A stretch of 64,000 bases of DNA, taken from NCBI GenBank assembly GCA_022457155.1, contig JAJGOT010000033.1, positions 455,001 to 519,000 of the forward strand, given 5' to 3'. Under the pieces are notes generated by a model, which did no database searches, was not told the origin of the DNA, and saw nothing but the letters and a program-made list of their open reading frames with translations. Below are positions 1 through 11,000 of this stretch, in pieces (position 1 is the first letter of the stretch; each line of letters begins with the position of its first letter). The stretch is from Cladopsammia gracilis (taxonomy: Eukaryota; Cnidaria; Anthozoa; Scleractinia; Dendrophylliidae). Both the position numbers and the translations under genes were made by a program.

Positions 1-967
1 ACAGTATTTTGGTCTTCCCTCTTTATGTAGTTGTGTTTCTGAGAGATCATTTATTAATAGAGATAATCCCAACAACCTCCTTCAAAATGCCCTAAAATGC
101 ATTACGTAAATTGCCATGAACTATCATGATGAACGAAAGTTGTTCCCATTATCAAGTGGCATTTTAAATTTTCCCACTCCGTTCCGTTGAGATTAGCTTT
201 GTCGCAGTTTCGCGACCGTCCCAGATTTTGCCGACTTATGGAAACACGAAATCGTACGCATCCCTGATCAGAGACGGTCGGGGACAAATCGGGAAAATCG
301 AGAGCGTTTCCATTTTCCCGTCATGTCCTAGATTTCTGCGATTTTCCCAACATATCGGCAAAATCTTGGGCGGTCGGGAAACAGCAAAATCCCCGATCGT
401 CTGGGATTTTCCCGATGTATCAAAAACAGGCTTAAATAGCTCCCAACTCTGCTCAACTCAGGCGCCCTAATGAACGGTTTGGGGTTCCAGCTTAAAAAGT
501 GAGAATAGACATGGAGCTCCGTTTCCGACGGTATCTCCCAAACTTCAACTTTTGTTATCAATTTAACACACGTCCAAAAATCGATGAGAGTTGAACAAAA
601 CAAAACAAAACAAAACAAAAAACTCGATAACCAAACATTATGCAACTTAAATCTTCAAGAAAAAAATACTAATTCTTACCAAATGAGAGAAAAAGGCAGC
701 GACAAATCCCAAAGGGGTGAAGCAAAACATATTAAACACGGATACCCACATCCAAGTTATAACAGGAAGCTCTTTGGAGCTACTCTGAAACAAAGTTTGA
801 AAAGGTTGTCACTTAAACAGAAGAACACAGTTTTAGCAAAAATGGCTAACTGTCTGAAATACATTACATGCTAATTTATTGCGTCTCCGGAGAGAGGCTA
901 TCGATTTCTGGTGACTTAATTCAGTGGAACTTTAAACAGGAAAATTAACACAAATCCTACAGCTCAC
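1..967. other. Intron 2 of gene 0, cut by the window edge
   Basis: Starts at the GTGAGC donor (minus strand, 962-967) after the proline-rich exon of gene 0 and runs off the left edge. No CD225-type exon is visible here. It holds an imperfect inverted repeat (arms about 214-242 and 349-378, core GGCAAAATC) and a CAAAA run near 596-620, and nothing else that I recognise. Confidence 0.6.
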
Positions 968-1773
968 ATCGTCCGAATCTGAGTCTTCATGGTTATGATC
1001 AGGCTGATCAGGCTGAACAGGCTTAACAGGCTGGACAGGCTGGAAGTCGAAGGGTTGGACAGGCTGGACAGACTGGACAGACTGGACAGGTTTAACAAGC
1101 TGGACAGGCTTAACAGGCTGGACAGTTTGAATCGGATTAATAGACTGTTCTGTCCTTGGAGGAGGGTCTTCATTAGAAGGCTCAGGAATATATGGCTGCT
1201 GTTCTGGATATCCAGGCTCAGCTGGATAATCAGGTTGCGCTTGTTTATCAGATTTAGCTTGATAATCAAGTTGAACGTGTTCAGAAGGTTGCGCTGGATT
1301 ACCAGAAGGATGGATATTACCAGCCTGTTCAGTGAAATTGTCTAGGAACAATAATTGATCCAGTGTTAAGGATGAAAAAAATACCTAACGAACAAGAGTA
1401 ATGCAACAGAAAGTCTTCGGCGTATCCTTCCAAAAATAAGTAATTGCTAAAAGGAAACCTAGAATCCGTTCCTTTTTTTGTTTCTTTAAGTTCTTTTTTC
1501 TAAGGTTACATGCGGTAGCTCTTACACCCACACTACTACACGATCACGATTTTTAGATGCTTTGAAAAACACTTTTGTGTTTTTATGTCGTTTGCTAGTA
1601 AGCGTCAGAGCTCTGAGGGGTGTATGATATACTACCACGAAGAACATGCAGGGAGTTAATTGAAAAAACTCTTCATAACATACCTTCGGGACCAAGAGAT
1701 ATTTTGTCCTTTTCAGCCATTTCTTAAAATTTAATGAATGGTAAAAACGACGCTAGTAACTCACAGGGTTGAC
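968..1773 (-). CDS. Gene 0: Pro/Gln-rich N-terminal part of a CD225/dispanin-family gene (3' exons off window)
   Basis: Two exons are visible. Exon 1 (1684-1773) has its acceptor at 1774-1776 (CTATCTTCAG) and its ATG at 1718-1720; it encodes 12 residues starting MAEKDKIS and ends in phase 1 before GTATG. Exon 2 (968-1341) has the acceptor TTGTTCCTAG and ends in phase 0 before GTGAGC. Exon 2 encodes about 125 residues rich in Pro, Gln and Val, first DYPAEPGYPEQ-like units and then iterated QPVKPVQ/QSVQ, with an acidic end (EDSDSDD). Exon sizes and phases match genes A-E, so I assign it to the same family; the CD225 exons should lie left of position 1. It has PPPR rather than the PPPY motif. 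If the donor at 962-967 were unused, the frame would read on to a stop at 932. The family call rests on architecture only. Confidence 0.62.
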
Positions 1774-1898
1774 CTGAAGATAGAAAAACAACAACAACAA
1801 CAACAACATAAATTCCATGAGATATTTGACACCTATACTGATCACTGATTGAGTGAAGTAATGCATAGTAAACATCGTCTATTACAAATGAATGCGCT

Positions 1899-2057
1899 TA
1901 GTGTCCAAGCCTTTGAGTGGAATTGAGGCTGGAGTTGACTTCGTTTCCATACACACCTTCCTGTTCTTAATATATTTATCACGCATTTATTTATTATGCT
2001 AACTGTTATTGTATCAGTCAACTCCGGCCTCACATCCACTCAAAGGCCAGGTCACTA
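1899..2057. repeat. Foldback element, TAGTG...CACTA family
   Basis: Inverted repeat with arms containing CCTTTGAGTGG and GAGGCTGGAGTTGACT, mirrored on the right as AGTCAACTCCGGCCTCA and CCACTCAAAGG. The same arms bound the larger foldback at 46668-47130, so this is one family with two copies in the window. Confidence 0.75.
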
Positions 2058-2072
2058 GGCATGCAACTTTAA

Positions 2073-2226
2073 AGGCCCAGTGTCACCCAAAATTCATTGC
2101 ACACCCAATGCCTCGACGATTGAATTTAACACAGTCGAAAATTCCCAAAAGAGCCAATCACGAGCGAGCTCGTCATTTGAAAACAAAAACAAACGACCGC
2201 AAAGCCGAATGGGTGATACTGGACCT
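2073..2226. mobile_element. MITE with TTAA target duplication
   Basis: Terminal inverted repeats AGGCCCAGTGTCACCC and GGGTGATACTGGACCT, flanked on both sides by TTAA (2069-2072 and 2227-2230). TTAA targets are typical of Kolobok and piggyBac transposases. There is no coding capacity. It sits 11 bp from the preceding foldback. Confidence 0.8.
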
Positions 2227-2656
2227 TTAAAATGGGCTTTTGGCTTGCAGATTTTTTCCATGAAACAAAACGCAACACTTGTTTCGTAAAGTCTGGATAC
2301 ACGGTACAACGCCGCACGCAACTTTTACGACCGAGGTACGGAAAACAAGGAGTATTTGAGTATTTTAGAATAATGTCACAGATGATAAACACGATTAAAT
2401 TGTTGCGCGCAATGCGACAGGAGATGGACACAGTACAATTTTGACATAGTGTGCGAAAATCAACCAAGTGAATTTGAGTTTTGGGGGGAACTAATTAAGG
2501 CGGCGTTTACACGAACACAGTTTCATTTATAACAGCATCGTCGTTACAGTTCGAACATTTGCTTATTAATGTTCTGTCCCCTTCATTGTTACTAGCGGTC
2601 TGCAAAATACGATACATTAAACGGTTTCTAAAGCAGGTTTTCTAGGTGTAGGGAAC

Positions 2657-2657
<1 letters not shown>

Positions 2658-2704
<47 letters not shown>

Positions 2705-2706
2705 AT
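2658..2706. repeat. (TAG)n microsatellite
   Basis: About 15 copies of GTA/TAG, the last ones imperfect. Confidence 0.95.
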
Positions 2707-2715
2707 AGTTAGTAC

Positions 2716-3406
2716 TACTGAAGCATGTTAAGGCATGGCTCGTCCCTTGGTGTAGACCCCCCGCGAAGTAAATTCTTTTTTTTCCTTTGGAAGTAATGCA
2801 TTTTAGCCCCAAAAGTCACCAAAAGTATACAACAAACTGGATTTAGCGTGCTTAAATAACTTAAAGTTTGATTATTGTGGTCACGTGTCTGATGACGTCA
2901 TAATTTGGACAAAAAGGAAACTTCAAATGGGGTAAGGATGGTTAACTTTAGCCAAGAGAAAATCATAAGCAATTGTTTACCTCAATGCATAAATACTATC
3001 CCTGCCCGGAATGGATACTTTTTGTATTTTATTAACAAGATATTAAGAGACAAAATATGTCACGTGACCTCTTTTACGAAATAACCCTTTAACTGTAAAT
3101 CATAGTCGACCATTCCGACCAGATTCATATAGAAGAGAAGCATACAAATACGTTACGGTTCAATTTATATCCATTATATGCCATCTCGGTACCCCATTTT
3201 CAATTTTCTTTTTGTGTAGGAAAGCAATCTTAGCAGATCACGTGATGCAAATATGCGACATTTAAAGTAAACAATGGTTCAAGGTTAACAAGTTTTATCC
3301 TGCTGCTAAGTTTGAGCCTGTTCAGGTGAATCACTTTAAAGTTATGATCGTTTTCAGGTTTTATGCAAATTAGGCTCTGAGCCATGCCTTAACATGCTTG
3401 AGTAGG
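2716..3406. mobile_element. Terminal-inverted-repeat element, about 690 bp
   Basis: Arms of about 27 bp: AAGCATGTTAAGGCATGGCTC at the left and its complement GAGCCATGCCTTAACATGCTT at the right. The interior is noncoding and contains TGATGACGTCA. No certain target duplication was found. Confidence 0.7.
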
Positions 3407-5059
3407 TCCACTGTGGTATCGTAAGGATGCGAAGAAGCGCTAGGTTGTTCAAGCGGCTTTTCCCCATCGATGCTCGCATGTATATGTAGTTTTTTTTCCT
3501 TTTTCGCACTTTTTGTTCACGACACGCCATCCTCACTTCGTGTGCAAATTATAAATGGCGAAATGATGGCAATTTCTTAGAAAAAATGAAATTTCTTAGT
3601 GAGACAATTGCTATAAGCACAATTTGGCCACCTCTCGCTCCAGGCAACAATAGTTTAGAGCTCAGTCGAATTAAAAAAAACGTAAAGAGGCGATTTCATT
3701 CTAAAGTAAACTAAAAAAAAAAAAAAGAAAAGCAGAAGGCCATGCACCACGTTCCAGGCACTGATTCAAGAAGCTTCGGAACAGGCTGCCAATGAAACGA
3801 AATGGTTACCAACTCGAAAAACCCGCTAACAAAATAAAATTGCAACCGACTGAGCACGCGTCCAGCACATTAGCGGCAGAGACGCGAACACCACCGGTTC
3901 CACAAATCACGAGTCAAAGAAAATCGTCAGTGATGCATGCCACAAAACCCCGCTCTAAGCCAAACAGAAAGAGAAGCAAAACATGCAGCGATCAAACAAG
4001 CAGCGTGAGCACGTAATAATTCAGCTGGCAAGAAATGAGCAAAGACTGAAAGCGAGGAAGGTCCACGGAAGGTCCGACGGAATGGCAGGCAAGACGTCTG
4101 CGAGGCAGGAGGGGAGCGTCTAGGAGAAGGCAAGAAGTGTGTAGACAAACAGATGGTACAGAGGTTGAAAGAACCTTTGTCAGTCTTACAAAAAAAAAAC
4201 GATTTTAAAGGTTGATTTCCATTTTAATGCCAATTGGCAAATGGTCGCCGAATATCCCTAAATTGCTGGCTAAAGCGTCCGCAATCGACCTTTTGAAATA
4301 AGACCATATGTATTGTCCACATGCATGATTGCAAGCGACCACGTGAAATCGCTAATCAAATCAACCGGCCTTAATGGGGGCGGTGTTCCAGTTGATACAT
4401 CGTGTTTTCGTGAGTTGGCCAGGAGCTTGCATTGTGCTTGGTTCATTATCTTTTCTATAAATAAGAAAAAAAATAAGAAGAAAAAAGAAAACTCCAAAAG
4501 TGCTGAAAGCAACAAAACTAAAGAGACAAAATAATTGCTAAAAAAACTCAAAGTTTCAACAACATAGCTGCAATTTAGATTTGTGACCATTATTTCTTGA
4601 CCGCCTGTCACGAATCAAATTGTATGAGCTGTAATCCACTTCCATCCTTGAAACCCTGGAATTATCTGGTTTGTTTTGCCCTATAGAATAGTTTTATCCA
4701 ATATAGTTGTATATTTGGTGACATTTGACAATACAAGTAACACACGGAAATAAGGTAAGTAAAATTTCTATATTTCGGCAGGACACTGTTTCTTGAACAG
4801 TTAGCCGACAACTCCAGAAATCAAACTTAAGATTTGTCATGAAGTGGATCATGTATTTTGACGATTTAGTAAGTCAGTTAGATCGATATTGTCTGGTAGA
4901 ATTTCATTACGGCGAGATTTAGAAAAGTTGGTGTAAAAACGCTGTTTCTAATTCACAACACCGTGTACTTCAGAGAGTCACGTCCCATTCGTAGCACTTA
5001 CATAAATCATTAATTAATTATTCGACTTCTCCTATCGTGAACTTGGCCTGTGGCCTAAC

Positions 5060-5212
5060 CCAAACAAACTCTGACTTGGTCGCACTTATTTTCTCGCGCT
5101 TTATGCCGGCTTCATTTATTTTCTTTGAGTTATGATTGGTTATTTGAATTGTCTGCCTCAGTCTTGATTGGCTAGAATGATTACTTTGCTTTTGGTTTTA
5201 CCACACTTCTTT
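5060..5212 (+). repeat. Partial copy of the CCAAT-rich foldback family
   Basis: Carries the right half of the repeat seen in full at 46760-47044: TTCTCGCGCTTT, ATGATTGGTTATTTGAATTG, GATTACTTTGCTTTTGG. Diverged and lacking the left arm. Confidence 0.6.
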
Positions 5213-6899
5213 TTTTGATGTCGTTAAAACTGTCCATATAATAAATAAAGATGACCGCCATGTTTGTGCCCCTGGGTGGGGCACAAAGATGGCCGCTCCA
5301 TACATTTCTTACTAAAAATGTCGAAAACTCGTTCGCCTATAACTCATGAACGAAATGATTTTGCGCCTCAGAATTTGGCCAAGATGTGTAGTTTTAAACT
5401 CTCTACAATTCCATAAACATTTTGGAATCGAAATCTATTGTTTAATGCTTCTGAATTTTGATATGACGTGAAAACCAAAAATAACAGGGACAGTAACAAT
5501 TCTAAAAATGAATTGTGTGTAGAACAAAAACTAAGAACACAAAAAAGATCAAGGTAATAATACTAATATATTAAAAAATATATAAAAAATTTGTTTGTGT
5601 ACCGCATTTTCTCGATGGAAGGCCAAGGCTTTTATTACAAACTCGTTGCTTTAGAAGGGACGTGTAATCAAGAGAGGCCATTAATCATAAATGGGAATTT
5701 ATTTTTCGTGAGTCTTTTTTGGAATTGATAGAGCTTTATATGGATGCATGCTCTGATGGCAGTAATTGCAAATAAATTTTAACGTCCAGCTTAACAAAAA
5801 ACGTCAAAATACTGCCAGATGTTTGCCATCGAAGCAACTTCAGTGCTCGCACAGTCGACTTTGTTGTTTAGCTTGTAAGTGATATAAGATGGTAAAAGGC
5901 CATCAACAAGATAACAATTTTATCTTTATTTTTTAAGATACTGAAAGAAAAAAAATAAGAAAAAGAAAGAAAAAGACGTCCTTGTTTAACTTCGGAAGTT
6001 AAGATGGTCACGTACCCCTTAGAAACCATTTTATCATTGAATTGATTAACGGCTGAAAATATTTAATATACAGATCTTGAACCGAAGCAACAAGTTCAAG
6101 AGTATTGAATGCAGCCGATCTGTTTCTTAACAATAAAGAGCAAGTTTTTATTTTTAAGACAGCTGTTTCTGTTATCAAAATTGAGCAAGAAGCGATCAAA
6201 CTTAAATACGTCATTAACACCATTCGTCAGCAGCAGTTAGTTGAATTAACATATTTTAAAACTTTATAGTGTCGCGAATAATTTTTCCGCCAATATAAGT
6301 CGTAAACATCTTTTTGTCAAAGAAAACTTCAAAAATTGCCATTCAATTTTGAGTAATTGTTGATCCAGTTAAGGTTGAAGAATAGTTAATTTTTTTCAAT
6401 ATTTTTTATTAGAATGGTCCAAAGCTGATACTGACATATATTTCAATAATTTAAATATTATTTTCAAGATGTTATCGTATGAGTAATTTGTTTAATATAC
6501 AAAGTCGTGAAAAACAAAATAAAATCATGCATTTATCTGGGAAATACAAGGATATTATGGCAAATATAGCTTGCAGTGCCTTTTTTCGTTCGAGCCTATC
6601 ACAATGTGAAACGCTTGCAAAGACTTCTTGACACTTGCTTCGAAATGTCTGATTCTTGTTGATTTTTTGAACACAAGTCGATTTTAATAGCCTTTGCCAG
6701 CTCGGTATTTATCTCAAACGGGCAAATACATATTATCATATATTTTTGATTAGGAGAAAATAACTCTAGAGAGGTCTTACCTATCTCATGAATGTTGTGC
6801 GAGTCCAAGAACGATGGAATACCGCGATGGACCGATAATTAACTTATGGGCGTTCACATGATCAGAAGTCTGAAGTGTCAGCCGTCTGCCCCTCACCCA

Positions 6900-6918
6900 C
6901 CCCCCCCCCCCCCCCCCC
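6900..6918. repeat. Poly-C run
   Basis: Uninterrupted run of about 19 C. Confidence 0.9.
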
Positions 6919-7589
6919 TCCACTCCCCAGTCCCCGTGATTTGGGTGAGAAGAACACGTGATCGGGTAATTGTTGGCAATAGTTAAAATAGGTTCGCAAT
7001 ACGTGCATAAGCTGTCCCGTACTGATGCAGACTACGTTTGCTTGCACTTGGTTTCAAATACGGTTTGACATACTGTTGATGTATTGCAGAAAAATGTACA
7101 ACTTCAGCTGCGTCAACTGCAGTCAGTTTACAAAACGTGTACATTTTTATATAAAGCGGCTAAAAGAAATAAATGTCTCCACAGTTGAGAACAGCCATCA
7201 TGATCTTTACAGCTTTTTTAATGACTATAACAAATCAAAAAGTACCCCGATCATTACATTACATCTTAAATTAATATTATTAGCGTCTACTTTAAACTTA
7301 CACATCTCTAGACTTTGTTGCTCTTAATTATGTCTGAAATTTGAATGTTCTAATGATCGACACAGATGATCCTAACATTATCTTGGAAAAGACAAAAAAT
7401 GGATAGGTTACCCAAATAAACTAGTCTGGACAAACTTGACAGTGCTAGCTGAAAATGTGCGAATAGCTAAACATTACAAAGCGGCAGTCAGTTTATGTCA
7501 TTTACGATTTACGATAATTCTATTCGTCTTTTAATTGAATTTGAAAATCATTTGACCGTTACCTGCCTATAAAAAGTAATATATCAAGC

Positions 7590-7722
7590 ACGAGGCAGAG
7601 TGTTTCATCATCATTTTCATACGCCGATGAATGAATTGAAAACACGAGGCGCAGCCGAGTTGTTTTAACCCACTTTGAGGTGTTTGGACACCTGATGAAA
7701 CACTCTTTCTGCTAGTGTTTGA
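7590..7722. repeat. Foldback with CAGAGTGTTTCATCA arms
   Basis: CAGAGTGTTTCATCATCA at the left is mirrored by TGATGAAACACTCTTTCTG at the right. The interior has AACACGAGGCGCAGCCGAG. It looks like a short nonautonomous element; no target duplication was recognised. Confidence 0.6.
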
Positions 7723-8061
7723 TAGAGCTTCTCAAACTGATCATTAAATGTAGAGAAACAGAAGGAATAAAATCACCAAAATCTATGCTAATGGCGATCG
7801 GGTTTCCAAACCAACCTCACGCTTATATGATTCCCTTTGTTTAAATTTGATGAATTATTATTGAGTTTGCTGAGATGGTTCGTGGATCGATTTTATTGAT
7901 ATGTGTACATTACCTCCTATTGTAAAATGTTTGCTACAAACTTGTTATTAGTAGGAAAGGCTAAAGGATATTTCGCACAAAATTAATGACTAAGCAGCAA
8001 AAAAAAAAAGCTACAAGAATTACTCTTTCCAAGACGTTAACACAGTCCGTAAACGGGTTTA

Positions 8062-11000
8062 TTAGCCAGATGCGACAACAGCTATCAAAATAATGATCAC
8101 GACTACAACGGCGACAATAGAGAAAAGATTCAACCATTTTACGATCTGTGACATTCTCCTGGCTCCTTCGTAATCTCCTGAATCATACGAGCTGTCCACC
8201 TGCAAATCAAAAAATAAAAACAAAGCAAGTGCGGCGTTTTGTTTCAAGTCAATTTAGCTTAAAAACAATTGTTCTAATATATTTTTCTAATTAAAGAAAA
8301 AAAAATGAGTTCAATACACCGAATGCAAATATGGCTGCCGATTTATTATTCTTCTATGTGTATGCGAATTAGCCTGACTAGTCTCGTTAGCATGTGCAAA
8401 TGCTTACTCTAAAATGAGGCTAGTCAGGCTAATTAACATACATATAAAGGAGTAATAAATCGGCCGCCATATTTGCATTCGGTGTATAGGGTAAAACAGA
8501 ATGAACGAAGGCCATAAAATATCAAGAGGAATAATGATGGTTACAGCGTTGGGGAAAAAACGCAGTGCGTGGTCAGGTGTCCACTCCTACCCCCCAGTGA
8601 CATCCACTTTGACTTTATCGATCAACCAGAGCAGTGAGGATGCCAGCTTATCCCCCTCAAGGGCGGAGGAGGTGAAGGAAGTGGCAATGAGGACTGAAGT
8701 GGCACACCCATTGCGTAACTTTTCGAATTACAAAGTGGTAATTGTGACAGAGAAGAAATAATAATGAAGTAAAGCTGACACCTAAATATTGCGCGCAATC
8801 TTCCAGATCCAGTAACACCTGCGAGGGCCAAAAAAAAAGTACATTTTCACTTACCGTATAGAGCGTATGCACATGACGTCACGGCGGCCATATTGGTGTA
8901 CCAAAACAATAGAACGGCGGCCATGTTGGTGTACCAAAACAATCCTGTGGGATTTGAACGCTTTTCTTATGTTAACACTTTCTTTTGTTCCAATAAATTT
9001 GCATAGCTGCTTGCCACGTGAGTGCATACGCTCTATATAATTTGTTAATCTGACAATCTATCTGATAATATGAACAATAACAACAATAATAAAAGAAATG
9101 TTGTTTCTTACCACACAACTGAGGATAATTGCTATTAAACCGATTGGCCAAATGCAGCACAAGCAGTTAAATATGGACAAACCAAGCCAATTCTGTGGAC
9201 GAGGAGCTGCTGCCAAGATGACAGTTTGGCTGGGCTGATTAATCATAACGAAGAATATATGCATTAATAAATAAATAGTAATATTATTAAACTATGTACG
9301 AAACACAAATAAATAATTCTCACTTGTTTGGCGCTCATTTGATCCTTCTTTCTTGAAAAATAGAAATTATGCGTTTTAGGGACTGTGCAATAATTATCAG
9401 GAGGGGGGGGGGGGGGGGGGGGGGGGGGTTGGAAAATGGGCTTCAAGTAGGAAAATATTAGGTAATACCCCGCCTTCTAAAGAAATGAATTTAGTTATTG
9501 CCTTTCCCCCCCCCCCCCCCCCCCCCCTCTGATCAGTCAGAAATTTTGTATGGTTAAATTTCGGTTAAATTAATTATGTTTGGTAAGTGCTCGGGATTAA
9601 AAGTAAATAAGCAAAAAACAGAGGTACTAAATCTCGGTCCTTGTAACATAACTGCAGAAGAGTTAGGAATGGAGCAAGTATCCAAAGCAATTAAAATTCT
9701 GGGAATACATACTTCACGTATGGTTGTGTGCTTTCATTCAAACTTAACCTAGAGACTATCACTAAATCCCTAAAGAAGACGCTTCTTAGTTGGAATTGGA
9801 GAGGCCTCACGTTGATTGGTAAAATACCGATCATCAAAACATTTGCCATTCGGAAAGTTTTATACCGTATGAGCTTAATCGGCACCAATAAAGACTTTAT
9901 AAAAGAGATCAACCGAGTACTGTCTAATTTTATTTGGAAAGGCAAAGATAAAGTGAAACGTGTTTCTTTAATAAATGATATCAACGAAGGTGGTTTAAAG
10001 ATGCCTCACATTGAATCTATGATTGATGCACAAAGAATTACTTGCATCCAGAAGTTTTTGGATGACTCGCCATGTTCTTAGAAGTATATTCTAAATCATT
10101 ACCTTAACAGAGTTGGAGGAAAAGTGTTATTTCTCTGCAATTGTAACTTTTCGAAATTGCCTCTGGAATTGCCAAGATATTATAAAGAATGTTTGATTGC
10201 TTGGGCCCTTTTGAACAACACTAATTCCTCCTCTCTTGATGAGATAGCTAACCAAATTATTTGGAATAATAGATACGTTTGTGAAAATGACAAATCAGTG
10301 TATAACCAAAGATTATTCTCTAAAGGATTGTATAAAGTCGGAGACTTATTTAAATTTGTCTGTATTGAACCACGCATAACAAAATTGCAACTTAACATGG
10401 TGGATTTACTTTATTTGAAGGGCTTGTATCATTCCCTGTTGCCTGAGTGGAAAAAGATCATGATTAACAATGCAAGTGAGGTTCTACTAAAGACAACACC
10501 TTTTAACGCGTTAAATTATTCAGAAGCAGAGTTATTATCATCAAAGAAGATTTACAAACTCCTTATTTCAAAGATATCAAAGCCACCTACAGCGAAAAGA
10601 TCAATATGCTTTCGATGAATCCTTTTTTGATTGGGAAACTATTTACTCAATCGCTTTCGAATGTGCTATTGATACAAAATCGCGTGAATTCCAATATAAA
10701 GTTTTGAATAGAATGTTACCCTTCAACGACTTTCTTTTTAAGATTGGGAAGAGTGAGTCTCCTCTCTGCACCTTTTGTCATACAACGGAGGAAAACATGC
10801 CTCATTTGTTTTTTCAATGCTCTTATGTACAACATTTCTGGCGTTCAATACAACCCCTTTTTGAAAGCTGTACAATTTCTGAAATCGATGTTATTTTTGG
10901 TATCACTCGACCACTTAAAGATTGGCTCATTTATAATCACCTAATCTTGCTCTCGAAACAGTATATTTATAGCTGTAAACTTAAGAATATTATACCAACA

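Larger units (their letters stand above)
1774..8061. other. Gene-poor stretch between gene 0 and gene A
   Basis: Holds several foldback elements (listed separately), a CAA run (1785-1807), a (TAG)n run, a short GGCCGCCAT/GGGGCACAAA palindrome near 5249-5297, and a 19-base C run. A possible leader exon for gene 0 ends at a minus-strand GTAAGA donor near 6776-6781, but it lacks the shared leader sequence seen upstream of A-D and I do not rely on it. The longest reading frames are under 110 codons and match nothing that I recognise. Confidence 0.6.

Noticed and set aside
989..1345. Leu/Arg-rich plus-strand frame over the gene 0 proline-rich exon
   Set aside because: Antisense shadow of the QPVKPVQ repeat. 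The splice sites and the family match are on the minus strand.
5249..5297. Possible MITE around GCCGCCATGTTTGTGCCCC
   Set aside because: A small palindrome is present, but no terminal duplication or second copy with the same ends was found.
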